Below are positions 22,298 to 33,942 of a stretch of 64,000 bases of DNA, piece after piece. The translations under genes and the position numbers were made by a program. The stretch's first letter is position 1. Each line of letters opens with the position of its first letter. Where the stretch lies: contig NC_012879.2 of the NCBI RefSeq assembly GCF_000003195.3, positions 36,971,268-37,035,267 on the forward strand, given 5' to 3'. A model generated the notes under the pieces. The model saw only the letters and a list, made by a program, of their open reading frames with translations. It ran no database searches and was not told the origin of the DNA. Source of the stretch: Sorghum bicolor (taxonomy: Eukaryota; Streptophyta; Magnoliopsida; Poales; Poaceae).

Positions 22298-23239
22298 TCA
22301 ACGAGATCTGCAATATTTATTATAGACATATGCATCGACAACCGCCCTTTTAAAGTTTTTATAAATAGAAAAGAAGAGAGGGTTGGAGATCTCAAATGTG
22401 ATAAGGATGGAGAGACTAATTGATTGGAGAGATGTTTTATATGAGCAAGGACTGGGTAAGGTATTTATGAAATAACTTCCATGCTCACTGTTGTTTCTCT
22501 CATTCTCAAACTCCAAGGATGATTCTTCATGAATGCTAAAAATTCCTCTAGGATTGTCTCTCAAGTTTGTTTTATCTATCCATTCAGTGGTGATAGCACA
22601 TGGATTTTTAATGCCCTCTAGCCATTGATGTTGCTCTTCTTGATCCTCCTTGTAGTCTTGGTGACTCTTATGAATGGGATGTCTAGATAGATTCATAGGA
22701 TTGTCGGGAGGTTCAAGAGAAAGAGCATAGTAGAAATTATTAAACTCAAGGATGGGTTGGATAGCCGAATTATGGTATTGAAATGTTTGGAAATCGGCTA
22801 TTGAAACTTCCTTTCCTCGTCTGGGAGATGATTCCTTCTCTATTTCTAAGATTTTTCTATGAAGACTAGTACAAGAAGGATGTCCACAAATGAAGACATA
22901 CCTTCCTTTACTAATAGATAAAGAAAGAAGGACTCTACCAAAGGTTATATGATTAAGACCAATGTGAAAATATCTAGGAAAAACATGGTCTTGTAGGGCT
23001 AGGTCTAAACCAGAATTTATAGAAAGATTAACACATTCCCTAGGTGTAGCTAAAAGTGCATTATCTTTTTGATTAAAAGATAGGACCTCGGCTATAGAAA
23101 AGGGTTGGTTTTGACCTATTGCAATCAACTCCGGACACAGATCATAATTAGGGGCAGGACGTGTTGACTCCCATGGTCTATGATTGGTCTCCGAAGGTGC
23201 AAAGAATTTAATAATAGGTATGGAATTTAAGTTATCCAT
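22298..23239 (-). CDS. A-B gag-like protein with capsid-core deletion, 313 aa
   Basis: The open frame begins upstream at 23287, but I chose the Met at 23239 (MDNLNS) because C-D starts its gag the same way (MENQDS). The first 16 codons would otherwise be an AT-rich hydrophobic leader. The N-terminus (APSETNHRPWEST) matches Athila-type Gag. It then jumps directly to AEVLSFNQKDNALL and FHIGLNHITF, the later capsid helix region, so the segment containing the ETLKWKLFPFSL motif is absent. The tail is acidic and ends YKNFKRAVVDAYVYNKYC. No zinc knuckle is present. F-G encodes a protein of the same length. The role would be structural Gag or a decoy, which is inference. Confidence 0.65.
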   Translation of the reverse strand: MDNLNSIPIIKFFAPSETNHRPWESTRPAPNYDLCPELIAIGQNQPFSIAEVLSFNQKDNALLATPRECVNLSINSGLDLALQDHVFPRYFHIGLNHITFGRVLLSLSISKGRYVFICGHPSCTSLHRKILEIEKESSPRRGKEVSIADFQTFQYHNSAIQPILEFNNFYYALSLEPPDNPMNLSRHPIHKSHQDYKEDQEEQHQWLEGIKNPCAITTEWIDKTNLRDNPRGIFSIHEESSLEFENERNNSEHGSYFINTLPSPCSYKTSLQSISLSILITFEISNPLFFSIYKNFKRAVVDAYVYNKYCRSR

Positions 23240-23318
23240 AAAGATAAAAAGATAAAAGAATAAAAGTATAATACAAGATAATAGCAAGACTCAAAGTTAT
23301 CTCAGCAAACCGTCTTTG

Positions 23319-23336
23319 TCCCCGGCAACGGCGCCA
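23319..23336 (-). promoter_or_regulatory. A-B primer-binding site (tRNA-Asp type)
   Basis: The minus strand reads TGGCGCCGTTGCCGGGGA, complementary to the 3' end of plant tRNA-Asp including CCA. It is separated from the LTR by 8 bases, as usual in Athila elements. Confidence 0.85.
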
Positions 23337-23344
23337 GAAATGCT

Positions 23345-24578
23345 TGTTGATATTTGGTAACGCAATAAGGAAATGATCCGCAAGCGCACGGATATCGGTG
23401 AGCATTTCACCCGGGAGGTTTTCCAGAGTTATCGTATTTATATTTTTACCACTGGGAGAAAGGGTGCATCTGACTAACCAAATCTATTGCTACTACCCCT
23501 TTAGGCTACAAAGAATGTCTCTCGATGTGAGTGATGTATAGAGAAGACTGCAACCGTAGTCTCGTTCTAACCTTGGTAAGGATGATCTACTGTTCTATTG
23601 GGGAGGCTCACGGAATCTAGACAACACAAAGGATGTTCGACCCGCACCTATAACCCTACCCGTCCTGCTAACAAGATGTGGGATACAAAGGTAACTCGGA
23701 AATGTCATGTTCCTCGCTACTACCACGGTCCAGCTAGTCAGGGGATATCTATGAGTACCCTAGCCTAAACACCATGTTTACGCTAACAAGTGATTACTCT
23801 AATACTCAACCGGAAGAGGATTAAAGTAAACTCATAAACCAAAGAACAATAAAACAAGAACTTACTAGTATTAGAAGTCGAATTACTAAAGAATCTTAGA
23901 AGCAAGCCTCGGGTTAGGAGACTTGATCCCGTAGGTACAACTCGGAGTAGACACCGACAGGCCGGCCTTCCTCCGATCCACACCTCCACTCTATCTCTCT
24001 CAATCTAGTAGAAACTAGAAGATCTATTTCTACTTTACATTGGTTGCTAAGCCTAAAAAGAAATATTATTTAGAGAAGAGGTTTTCCTTCGAGGGCACCC
24101 CTCAATCTCTATGATAATTTCTTGTCTCCTCTAGGGGCCAGAGGGGGTCTCCTTATATAGTCCTCCCCTTCTATGCGTTTTTGGGTCGATAGGTGAGGTG
24201 GTACTATGTTATTCTGGATCCAATAGGTCGGTGGAACGTCGTGTGCGAAGAGAGTCCGGAACGGAGTCCAGAGGTGGGCGGGCACCCAGGTCTTCAGGGC
24301 GGGCGCCCTGGGCCTGGCCCCTTTCGGGCTCCGCTTCCTTCCCGTGGCTTCTGGAGTCTTCTAGATGGTAGAAAATTGCGCGGTGGGTTGATATCTCTAT
24401 GTAATCCCGACATGTGGGCCTTTCTTCCTTATTTCCTGATAACCCCCTGCAGAAATAGACAAACACCAAAACTCGTGGAATTCTGTCAGATAAAACCCTA
24501 AGTCTAGATGTTGATTTCATTTGGATCCTTTTCTTTGTTTATTTGATAATTAAATTTGATACTTAAGGACCGTCAACA
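23345..24578 (-). repeat. A-B 5' LTR
   Basis: Near-identical to 16590-17824, with the same TGTTGA...TCAACA ends. On the minus strand transcription would start within it, after the TATATAA box near 24155. Confidence 0.93.
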
Positions 24579-24583
24579 GTGTC

Positions 24584-26154
24584 TAGGTTGATTTTTGAGC
24601 CGATAGTATGCTATAGTAGATATTGGATATTTTATTTGACTAACCCCTACAGTAAAACTTTCAATATCGACCAGGGAAGTCCTGAGATAAACTCACATTG
24701 GAGACAAAGAGAGAGACACATGAAGTTTAACAATTTATACAAGGAAGACGTAGCTCATAAGAGATGATCCGTGGAGGGTGCCACAAACATGATGCACAAC
24801 CGCTAAGAAAGGAAAGCTTCCACAAGGTGATACTGTACCATCACTCTTCAAGTAAGGTAACATCTTTAGGTACTTGACTATCACTTTTATAAGCTTCTCC
24901 TTGGTTCTAGCGTTCACATGAATAAAAGAGACAAACATGTATGATTTACAACTCTACATTAACCAACCCAATCGATTCAACATGTTTAGTCCTTCCACCT
25001 TTGTGATCCCACACTCCTAATCATACGAGCTAAAATGTTGCACACTCAATTTTTGGAAGAAATATAAAAAAACATAAATATAGATAGATTATCTTTCCAT
25101 TAGGTTGAGCGATCTGATCTGACAAATGTTTTAAATACTACACTCATGATCTTATTATCTATCAAATTTGTCTTGCTCACTATGCTTAAGGTTAGAGAAG
25201 AACAAATACACTTTTGGTTATGTTGGTGTTTTCCACCAACAGGGCCCATGCACTTGGTCTGTGCCTTGTCTCTATGAGCAGGACACATTTTGAGAAACAT
25301 GGAATATTTTTCAACTCCCAGACTTTACCAAGTGAAGGACCTGGATCTACAAGCACAAACACACTGCGCAAGATACTGCCAACGCCGCACTTTGAACTGC
25401 TAGACAAACGAAGAACATGGGTGACACCGTATCAAGAGGTGCAGACGTCAAGGTCCACACCTGAATCAAATGACGCACCTGAAGAACAAACACGGTTCCA
25501 GAAGACTTAAAACATTGGATCCTTGGTGGAAGGTAAAATCGGTATTTATCCATATTTATCTTTTTTGCATTCCTTTTCCTTTTTATTCCATCACTTGCAT
25601 GAGCATATTTACTTTTCCACATTAGCATTATAAAAGAAAACAAAAATATTTGTTCGTTGCACTGCATCATAAAATCTAAAGCTCCATGTGAGTAGACTTG
25701 TGGTTTAAAACCCATAGGTATATTGACTGTGGAGGCATAAAATAAATATGTTTTCATCTTACAATAAAAATATAAAAATAATAATTGGATGATCCTACTA
25801 AATAAATAAAATTTATTAGGAGGAATCTCAATATGGTAAAGGCTAAAAGATTTTATGCTAACACTTAAGGAGTTCCACAAAGCTTTGTTGTCTATTTGAG
25901 CTCCACAGAATTCAAGGATCAAAGAAGTCTAGTAGACGGAGGACATTCTAATCGCTGTTAGGGTGCTGCCGACATTCAAATACACCTCCGCCACCAGCTA
26001 GCTACATCAGAAGAAATTATGTCAAAATCCAGCTTGGGGGAGAGCACCCCCATTTATCCAGCTAAGTGTTTCTAGTCATGTTTATACTTTACTCAAATAA
26101 TAAAAAGATACATAATTATAAAAACCTAAATAAACATTTTGTGCTTATATAAAT
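24584..26154 (+). other. N1 internal region between the A-B and Sirevirus insertions
   Basis: Matches A-B internal sequence in inverse orientation. It holds a sense ORF of 98 codons at 25214-25510 (RILPTPHFELL-like stretch, here KILPTPHFELLDKRRTW) related to the F-G frame at complement 56719-57078, and the antisense open frame at complement 24735-24938. The protease-like segment found in A-B is missing here. The last five bases TAAAT are the Sirevirus target. Confidence 0.6.
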
Positions 26155-27417
26155 TGTGAGATCATGTAATGAAAAATTGGCTTGATATGAAATTAGCCTT
26201 GCAAAGTGATTTGAATTATGGCATAATTTGATATGCATGTGTTGTCTATATATGGTTGTGATAGCAGGTGATTTGGAATTGTTGCATGACATGCTCGTGT
26301 GAGGTGTTGTGCGGATTGACTTGAGTCAAGTCTTGGACTTGGGCTCGTACTTGTCGCTTGTTTGTTCATGTGCAGGTGTTAGCTTGAGGCAGAACGTGGT
26401 CGATGACGGACTGGAACTAGGTTCAAGGAGGAACTGAGGTCCTATCGGTCATGGATGTCATGCGAGATGTTCGGTGGGCTAGAGAACTGAGTTGCATATT
26501 GCATGGTGAACTTGGTTTGGTAAAGTGATGATTAGAAAAAGAAGGAAGACTAGCTTGGATGGCTGGTGGCGCCATCAAATTTTGACCAGGATGTGGCAAT
26601 TGGCAAGGAGAGGTTCACGCAACTATTTTTGGCTTGGTGGGGTGGAGCTTGGTCATGGTGCAGACCATGTGAACGGTTGTAGAAACTTTGAGGCTTGAAT
26701 TAGCATGCAGGACTGCCTATAAAAGGTGGACATCGTTGTCTGTATGATTAGAGAATTGCAGAGGCACACGAGTGCAACCCCATAGAAAAGAGAGGCAGCG
26801 CATGCTGGATTAGCCGGTAGTTGTTTTAAGTGCTTCGGGAACTTTTGTAGAGTTCTCTTGTGGATGCTTGTAAGTTGCATCTTGTGAATATATTATGAGA
26901 GCAATGAAGTCCAATTATCTCATATCAATGTGATGTTAATCGCGTTCTACATATCAGCTTCTTGATTTACATGTTAAGCCTTTTGTTTCAGATTCATATC
27001 TTATTTGCAAGTTTACATATGTTTTTTTGTTGCTAGGGTATTGTGCTAGTAATCTGAAAAGTCTCATGGCATAAGCTTTAGTTGATGTCGCATAATCAAA
27101 AATAGACCTGGATCAGTTCTCGTCATCATCACATATAGTGACATTGTTTATTTTATATCTCGAGTTCTAGACCTTCGATTAACATGATTCCAGTTGGGTT
27201 CATTTGCATATTTTATATAGTTTATTGTATTAAATTTTGAGGTCAATTGTAGCATATTTTTGGTCGAGTTTATTTCTATTAAAACCACAATGTTTTGTCT
27301 TAATTAAAAAGGGCTTACTCTGGTTTTGTGTTTAGGGTGAACTTTAGATTATAATTTTGGCTTACGCAATCATTCACCCCCCTCTGATTGCCTATCCTAG
27401 AGTATATCAATCCTACA
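26155..27417 (+). repeat. Sirevirus 5' LTR
   Basis: 1,263 bp, TGTGAGATC to TCCTACA. Very similar to the right LTR, which is about 31 bp longer because of one internal duplication. Confidence 0.93.
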
Positions 27418-27419
27418 AG

Positions 27420-27431
27420 TGGTATCGGAGC
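27420..27431 (+). promoter_or_regulatory. Sirevirus primer-binding site
   Basis: TGGTATCGGAGC, two bases after the LTR. This differs by one base from the usual TGGTATCAGAGC complementary to initiator tRNA-Met. Confidence 0.85.
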
Positions 27432-27473
27432 TAGGTTCTTTTTCTAATTGATCTTAACCGGTAATTAGAAAAT

Positions 27474-29240
27474 ATGGTGACAGATAGATATTCGGCAAAA
27501 CCTTGTGTTTTCGATGGTGTTGATTTTCAGTTCTAGAAAGCAAAGATGGAGTCCTATATTCAGGCACAAGGCTTCACTATTTGGGAGAAGGTCTACGAGC
27601 CTTATGAAGTGCCTGAGATTGATGGTGTGACTACGACAAACATGGCACAAGTAGAAGCTAACAGCAAGGCGAGGAACTATATTATTCAAGGGCTTGGTAA
27701 GAGTGACTTTGATCGTGTTGTGCATCTCAAATCTGCATATCAGGTATGGAAAGCACTGTGTGATTACCATGAAGGCTCATCTACAATTAAAGAAGTAAGC
27801 CAACATATGTATAAAAATGATTACATGCGTTTTGAGATGAAACCCGGTGAAGCATTAGATGATTTCTTTGCTCGTTTTAATAAAATTTTAAGTAATCTAC
27901 GTGCAGTTAATGTTACATATACTGATGCTGAAAATGCACGTCAATTACATGGAGCTCTAGATATGTCTATTTGGGAGATGAAAGTTACATCTATTAGAGA
28001 ATCTACTGTGATGAGTACACTTACTTTAGATGTGCTTTATTCTAAGCTGAAAACTCATGAACCAGATGTTTTTGCTAGAAAAAATATTTCTAATAAATCA
28101 ATAGCTCTAGCTTCACAATCAAACCATTTTAATGTTGATAACACTTCCACCAGCTATGCACTATCTTCTTTGTCTTCACTAACTGATGAACAGCTAGAAC
28201 AACTCCCGGAACAAGATTTGACACTTATTTCTACACGCTTCACAAGAGCTTTGCAAAATGTGAGATCAAGGAAGAGAGGATACAGTGGCCCCCAAAAGTG
28301 CTTGAGTGTGGAGATCCAAATCACATCCGTCCCAAGTGCCCAAAGTTTTTGGCAAGAGTTGCAAAAGATAAAGATGACGAATAAGATGAAATCGAAAGAA
28401 CAAAGAAGCACACAATAAGAAGCAATAAGAAGAAGGGCTATTTGAATCGCAAGGTGGTGCATCGTGTTCTTTCTGCTCTTGAGCAAGTTAACATAAGTTA
28501 ATTCCTGATGATGATTCTTGCAAATCATGTGATATAGTGTATACTGACTTACTTCATTAACGGACATGCATGCTTTGACTTTGGAACAACTTAAAGTTGT
28601 AAAGGATAAAAATGAGAAACATGTTTGTGCTACTGTTGAACCAACTTATTGTGATAAATGTGAATTGCTTAAACTAAAACTGAAAGATGCTGATGTTAAA
28701 ATAACACAAATTAAAGAAAACTTTGATATTCATGAGGTTCATTCATGCTCTAATTGTGGTAAAAATGATAAAACTAAAAAGGAAGCATGTGAAAATTGTG
28801 CTACCCTTTTGAAACATATTGATTACTTGCAAGGAAACATGGGAACAAAAATGTTGAATCAAATTTTGGAACAAAAGACTAGCACACACAAAACAGGCTT
28901 AGGTTTTGATCCTTATGCTCATTCTAAGTCTCATGCACCAATTATTTTCAAATCTCTTGGTAATGGTAAGTTTGAAATAGCTAATGAAACTAAAAAGACA
29001 GTTTTTAAATCTGCTGGTACTATGTCATCTTCTAATCAAGAAAATGTTAATGTCGCTTCTACTAATTATAAAAAATATAAAGTTAAATATACTTGCAGTT
29101 ATTGTGGTAGAGAGGGTCACATTGTGCAATTTTGTTTTAGACTAGCCAAACAACAAAAGAAAGAAAAAGCTAAGGCTAGATCTTTTTTTGAGAAAGACTT
29201 ATTCTTTTGTGACCAGAAATATGGGTGGTACTCAATCTAA
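27474..29240 (+). pseudogene. Sirevirus gag, broken
   Basis: Starts at 27474 (MVTDRYSAKP). A TAG at 27534-27536 replaces an expected Trp, and the frame then continues from 27546 for 290 codons. It covers the UBN2/Retrotran_gag-type domain (IIQGLGKSDFDRVVHLKSA, YMRFEMKPGEALDDFFARFN). The first CCHC knuckle is at about 28299-28345, but a one-base loss within its first Cys-Phe codons shifts the frame. More stops follow up to 28560. The second open stretch (28566-29240) has Cys-rich spacer segments and a second knuckle, CSYCGREGHIVQFC, followed by a basic tail. Frame is lost again at about 29215. Confidence 0.82.
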
Positions 29241-29364
29241 AATTTTATGTAAGAACACTCGTTCTGTGCCTACATTTGCTAGTAGTCGTGTGTCTCAGTA
29301 CTGGATTCCTAAATGTTTAATTTCTAACCCCAGTACTGAGGCCTCGACATCTTGTGTTTCTATG

Positions 29365-30942
29365 TAGGCTTCTCGAGCAAGGAAGGAGAACATATGGTTA
29401 GTGGACTCTGGATGCTCACGTCATATGACTGGTGATAAAGGTTGGTTCTCCTCCCTCTCCCATGCATCTCAAACAGAAAGTGTCACGTTTGGAGATGCTA
29501 CTTCTACACCTGTCATGGCAAAAGGTATTGTGAAGGTAAATGACAAGTTTATGTTTAAAGATGTGGCTCTCGTTGAGAACTTGAAATTCAATTTGCTCTC
29601 TGTCTCACAAATGATTGATGAAGATCTTGAAGTATGTTTTAAAAAAGGTGAATGTAAAGTGTTAGATTCTTCAGGTGATATAGTTTTTAAAATTTCAAGA
29701 TTTGGAAGAGTTTTCAAAGCAGATTTTGATGACGTACATGGTGCTAAATTTATATGTCTAGTTGCCAATGTTTCAAAAGGCTTATTCTTTTGGCATCGTA
29801 GACTTGGGCATGTTGGTTTTGATCATCTCACGCGTGTTAGTGGTATGGATCTTATACGTGGTTTACCTAAACTTAAAAATGAAAGCGATGTAGTGTGCTC
29901 TTCTTGTAGACATGGTAAGATGTGTGCAGGTTCACATCCTCCACTTACTATGGTCATGACAAATGCACCTAGGCAGCTTCTACACCTTGATACAGTTGGA
30001 CCATCGAGAGTTCAGTCTTTTGGTGGTAAGTGGTATGTACTTGTGATTGTGGATGATTTCTCTAGATACTCCTGGGTTTACTTTATGGCATCTAAAGATG
30101 AGGCTTTTGGGCATTTTAGAAGTCTTGTTCTTAGATTATCTATTGATCACCCAGGATCTCTTAGAGCTATAAGAACTGATAATGGAACTGAATTTAAAAA
30201 TTCTTCATTTGATCATTTTTGCACTGAAAAAGGTATTGATCATCAGTTTTCATCACCATATGTTCCACAACAAAATGGTGTAGTTGAAAGGAAAAATAGA
30301 ACTTTGGTTGAGATGGCTAGAACAATGCTAGATGAATATGAAACTCCAAGAAAATTCTGGGCTGAAGCTTTGTCTACTGCATGCTATATTTCAAACCGTG
30401 TGTTTTTGAGATCCAAACTTGGTGAAACTGCAAATGAGCTTCGTTTTGGACATAGGCCAAGTGTATCACACCTTAGAGTTTTTGGGTGCAAATGCTTTGT
30501 GTTAAAATTTGGAAACTTAGACAAATTTGAAGCTAGATCAACAGATGGCATTTTTCTTGGTTACCCCACTAATTCACGTGGCTATCGTGTGCTTGTTTTG
30601 GCAACTAACAAAGTGACAGAAACGTGTGAAGTTACTTTTGATGAGACTAGTCCTGGCACTAGTCTAAGTGATGCAGGTACAAGTGCATATGTTCAGGGGG
30701 AGAGCATATTTATTGATGAAGAAGAAGATGAGGATGACGAAGATGAGGTCACAATTCATACTATTTCTCCGCCTCAAGTTCCTACTACACCTTCTACTAC
30801 TACAGCAACAATTGGACATCCACAAGCTACTGCTTCATCTACACATGTCGAAAATGAACAAGAAGATGCTCCAGAAATTTCAGCCCCTCGTCACATTCAA
30901 AGGAGACATCCACCTGAGCAAATGATTGGAGATTTAAATGAA
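29365..30942 (+). pseudogene. Sirevirus protease-integrase part of pol
   Basis: After a TAG (29365-29367) the frame is open for 525 codons. The copia-type protease active site is WLVDSGCSRHMTG (about 29395). Integrase follows: zinc-binding HRRLGHVGFDHL and CSSCRHGKM, then the catalytic Asp in LDTVGPS, Asp in RTDNGTEF and Glu in VVERKNRTL. The C-terminal region has FGCKCFVLKFG and GIFLGYP, then an acidic linker. The frame ends at TGA 30943-30945, where Arg (CGA) is expected. Confidence 0.87.
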
Positions 30943-30945
30943 TGA

Positions 30946-32542
30946 GTAACAAGGTCTAGGTTTGTTGATACTGAATCATATGCTCATTCTGCTTTTGTTG
31001 CTTCTTTTGAGCCCAAAGATGTATCTCATGCATTAACTGACGAATCTTGGATCAATGCCATGCATGAAGAATTAGAGAATTTTGAACGAAATAAAGTTTG
31101 GAACCTTGTTCCACGTCCACCTGATCACACTATAATTGGAACAAAATGGGTATTTAAAAATAAACAAAGAGAGGATGTGTTGTTGTTAGAAACAAAGCTA
31201 GGTTGGTTGCTCAAGGATTTAAACAAATAGAAGGGTTAGATTTTGATGAAACATTTGCTCCTATTGCTAGATTGGAAGCCATTTGAATTTTGTTAGCCTT
31301 TGCTGCATCTAAAGGTTTTAAATTGTATCAAATGGATGTAAAAAGGGCTTTTCTAAATGGCTACATAGATGAGGAGGTTTATGTTAAGCAACCACCTGGC
31401 TTTGAAAATTCAAAACTTCCTAATCATGTTTTAAACTATCAAAAGCTTTGTATGGTTTGAAACAAGCCCCAAGAGCATGGTATGATAGGTTGAAGAAATT
31501 TTTAATAGAAAAGGGATTTTCAATGGGAAAGGTTGATAAAACTCTGTTTGTACTTAAGCAAGGCAATGATCAATTATTCATTCAGATTTATGTTGATGAT
31601 ATCATCTTTGGGTGTGCATCTCATGCTTTAGTGACTAAGTTTTCAGAAATGATGAGTAAAGAATTTGAGATGAGTATGATGGGGGAGTTGACTTACTTCT
31701 TGGGACAACAAGTAAAACAAACAAATGAAGGCATTTTTGTTCATCAAAGTAAGTATACAAGGGATCTTCTACACCGTTTTGGGATGGAAAACTGTAAGCC
31801 TATTATGACGCCTATGGGAACTGCTACTTCACTTGATCTTGATGAAGATGGTGAGCCAGTTGACCAAAAGGAGTACAGGAGCATGATTGGTTCGCTTTTA
31901 TATCTTACTGCTTCGAGGCCGGACATACAATTTTCTGTGTGTTTATGTGCTCGTTTTCAAGCTTCTCCACGTGCTTCACATCTACAAGCTGTCAAACGCA
32001 TTCTCAGGTATCTATGTGGTACTCTAAACTTTGGCATATGGCTTTCTGCTTCCTCATATATTAGCTTAAGATGTTTTTCTGATGCTGATTTTGGAGGTTG
32101 TAGAATTAATAGAAAAAGTACATCTGGCTCATGCCATTTTTTGGGAAATTCTCTTATTACATGGTCATCTAGAAAACAATCTTCTGTTGCACAATCTACC
32201 GCTGAGTCTGAATATGTAGCTGCTGCTTGTTGTAGTTCACAAATTCTATGGATAGTAGCTACACTTAAAGATTATGGGATAAATTTGAATAAGGTTCCCC
32301 TTTTCTGTGATAATACTAGTGCTATATGTATTGCTAAGAACACAGTGCAACATTCAAGAACTAAGCATATCGATATAAGATTTCACTTTCTTCGAGATCA
32401 TGTTGAGAAAGGAACCGTTGAGCTTCATCGTATAGATACTGAACATCAGTTGACAGATATTTTCACAAAACCTTTGGATTCTTCTCGTTTTGCTTTTCTA
32501 CGGGGAGAACTCGGGGTGTTACATCCATCTGGATTGTTTTGA
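30946..32542 (+). pseudogene. Sirevirus reverse transcriptase and RNase H, frameshifted
   Basis: The same frame as integrase continues to about 31176 ([14 protein letters not shown]), where one base is lost. The next frame has a TGA at 31284-31286 in place of CGA, and one T is missing at about 31431. From 31448 a 364-codon frame is open: LYGLKQAPRAWYDRL-type motif (here MYGLKQAPRAWYD), catalytic YVDDIIFG, SLLYLTASRPDI, then copia RNase H with CFSDADFGGC, STAESEYVAA and the terminal HIDIRFHFLRD region. The stop is at 32540-32542. Function lost. Confidence 0.87.
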
Positions 32543-33942
32543 GGGCGAGTCTATATTCTCGTACATAGTCAATTTTGCATTCTCTATATGGTACTCTTTT
32601 TCTTTTTTTTTTTGTGGTTTCCAAGAATTTGTTTTGAACCTCCTAAACTGCTTCTAGTCTAGAGTTTGAGCTGAATTCTATCTTTAGTTCTCATCATGTA
32701 TGATAGAACATCCTTGAGCTTCATGACTATAACTGTTAGAATAAAACTATGCTATCTTTGGTATGTTCTGTGCGTACATCATAGTACTTCCTGCTTAGGC
32801 TCCTTTTGATCACATTGATACATGTTATAAGATGAGCCTATTTTCTAACATGTGAACTTGGCTGATAACTGTTGAGACTTGAAAATGTTCACCATTTGAG
32901 ATGGCAACTAGCATGTGTAGGATGTGTTGAGATCCATGTTGCTTTCATATGTATGCTAGGCTGCTATGTCTCATGTTTCTTGAGTCATGCACTTGACTTG
33001 GACAACTTGATAATCTTGTGCTAAAACTTGAAATCCAAGCTAAGTAATCATGAAAGATCGAGTTGGGTCTTTACTGTCCCACGTCAAGGTATCAAGACAG
33101 CTTCCCACTTGCACTAAGGGATGAACTTGAGCCTTGTAGTGTAGTCCACAACCACTCGTGATGAGACGGCTTCCCATTGCACTAAGGCATGAACTTGGCG
33201 TGGTTGAAAAGAAAAGAAAAATTATATTTTGGCAGACAGTATGGATAACCACTCGCATACACATGTTCTAACTAATACTAGTGAACCGCTGCAAACTCTG
33301 ATAAAACTTTGAAAACCACAAGTATTAAGTGAGTCTTTGAGACATGATGTATGACCGTTATATGGGGTAGTTTACTTTTGTATGCATGTGTTAGCACTAG
33401 TTTGATCTCCTAGTTATACTTGTTATGTGCTACAATCACTGGTGAACATCTCTTTGAATTACTTAAAACTAAATCAAAATGCTTAAGTATCATATTTTTT
33501 AGTTGATCAATTTGAGCATTTGCTATGGCTTGTACTTGTTGCTACGTACATGACAGCACCAACTAGAGCATCTTTTTACTCTGACTGTTGTACTCTTGAA
33601 GCTTTGCATTTTCCTCATATCATAACATTTGTTGAGGGGGAGTTGTCATTTTTAGTGTCGTGTTCAGCCTTCTTTTGCTGTCTTTTATGTTCTTGATGAA
33701 TCCATTGTCAAAGGGGGAGAAAGAGTTTTACCCATTGCATGTTCACATGAGTGTTTTTTGAGAGATAAGAAAGGTGGAGATAATTTAAAATCATTTTTTC
33801 TTTTTGGATCTTTTGATATGATCTTTTTATTTTTATTTTTATTTTTTCACTTTGCCATTGATTTAAAAAAAATTTGGTGGATGTAAATGCCAATGTTCAA
33901 TTATTTAAATGGTGGTGCCAATGTTTTCATCAAGGGGGAGAT
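32543..33942 (+). other. Sirevirus 3' non-coding region with repeated polypurine tracts
   Basis: No supported env-like gene in 1.4 kb. Three purine tracts with a GGGGGAG core occur at about 33634-33642, 33711-33719 and 33931-33942; the last touches the 3' LTR. Short direct similarity exists between 33084-33130 and 33160-33195 (AGACAGCTTCCCACTTGCAC and AGACGGCTTCCCATTGCAC). Confidence 0.65.
33931..33942 (+). promoter_or_regulatory. Sirevirus polypurine tract
   Basis: CAAGGGGGAGAT directly before the TGTGAG start of the 3' LTR; the priming site for plus-strand DNA. Confidence 0.8.

Larger units (their letters stand above)
16590..24578 (-). mobile_element. A-B: complete pol-less Athila-like LTR retrotransposon
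   Basis: Two LTRs of about 1,235 bp (16590-17824 and 23345-24578) flank 5.5 kb of internal sequence. The target duplication GTGTC is present on both sides (16585-16589, 24579-24583). The primer site for tRNA-Asp lies beside the right LTR, so transcription runs leftwards. It carries a gag-like ORF and a broken protease-like region but no RT or integrase. By eye the LTRs differ at only about a dozen positions, making it apparently the youngest of these insertions. It inserted into N1, a member of its own wider family. Confidence 0.93.

Noticed and set aside
22298..23287. Hydrophobic N-terminus (MLLSCIILLFFYLFIF) of the A-B gag frame as a signal peptide or membrane anchor
   Set aside because: It lies in the AT-rich leader before the Met that matches the start of C-D gag; the same leader in F-G differs in length.
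33040..33264. A possible env-like gene in the Sirevirus 3' region
   Set aside because: Only a 74-codon minus-strand frame; no domain and no sense-strand frame of useful length.
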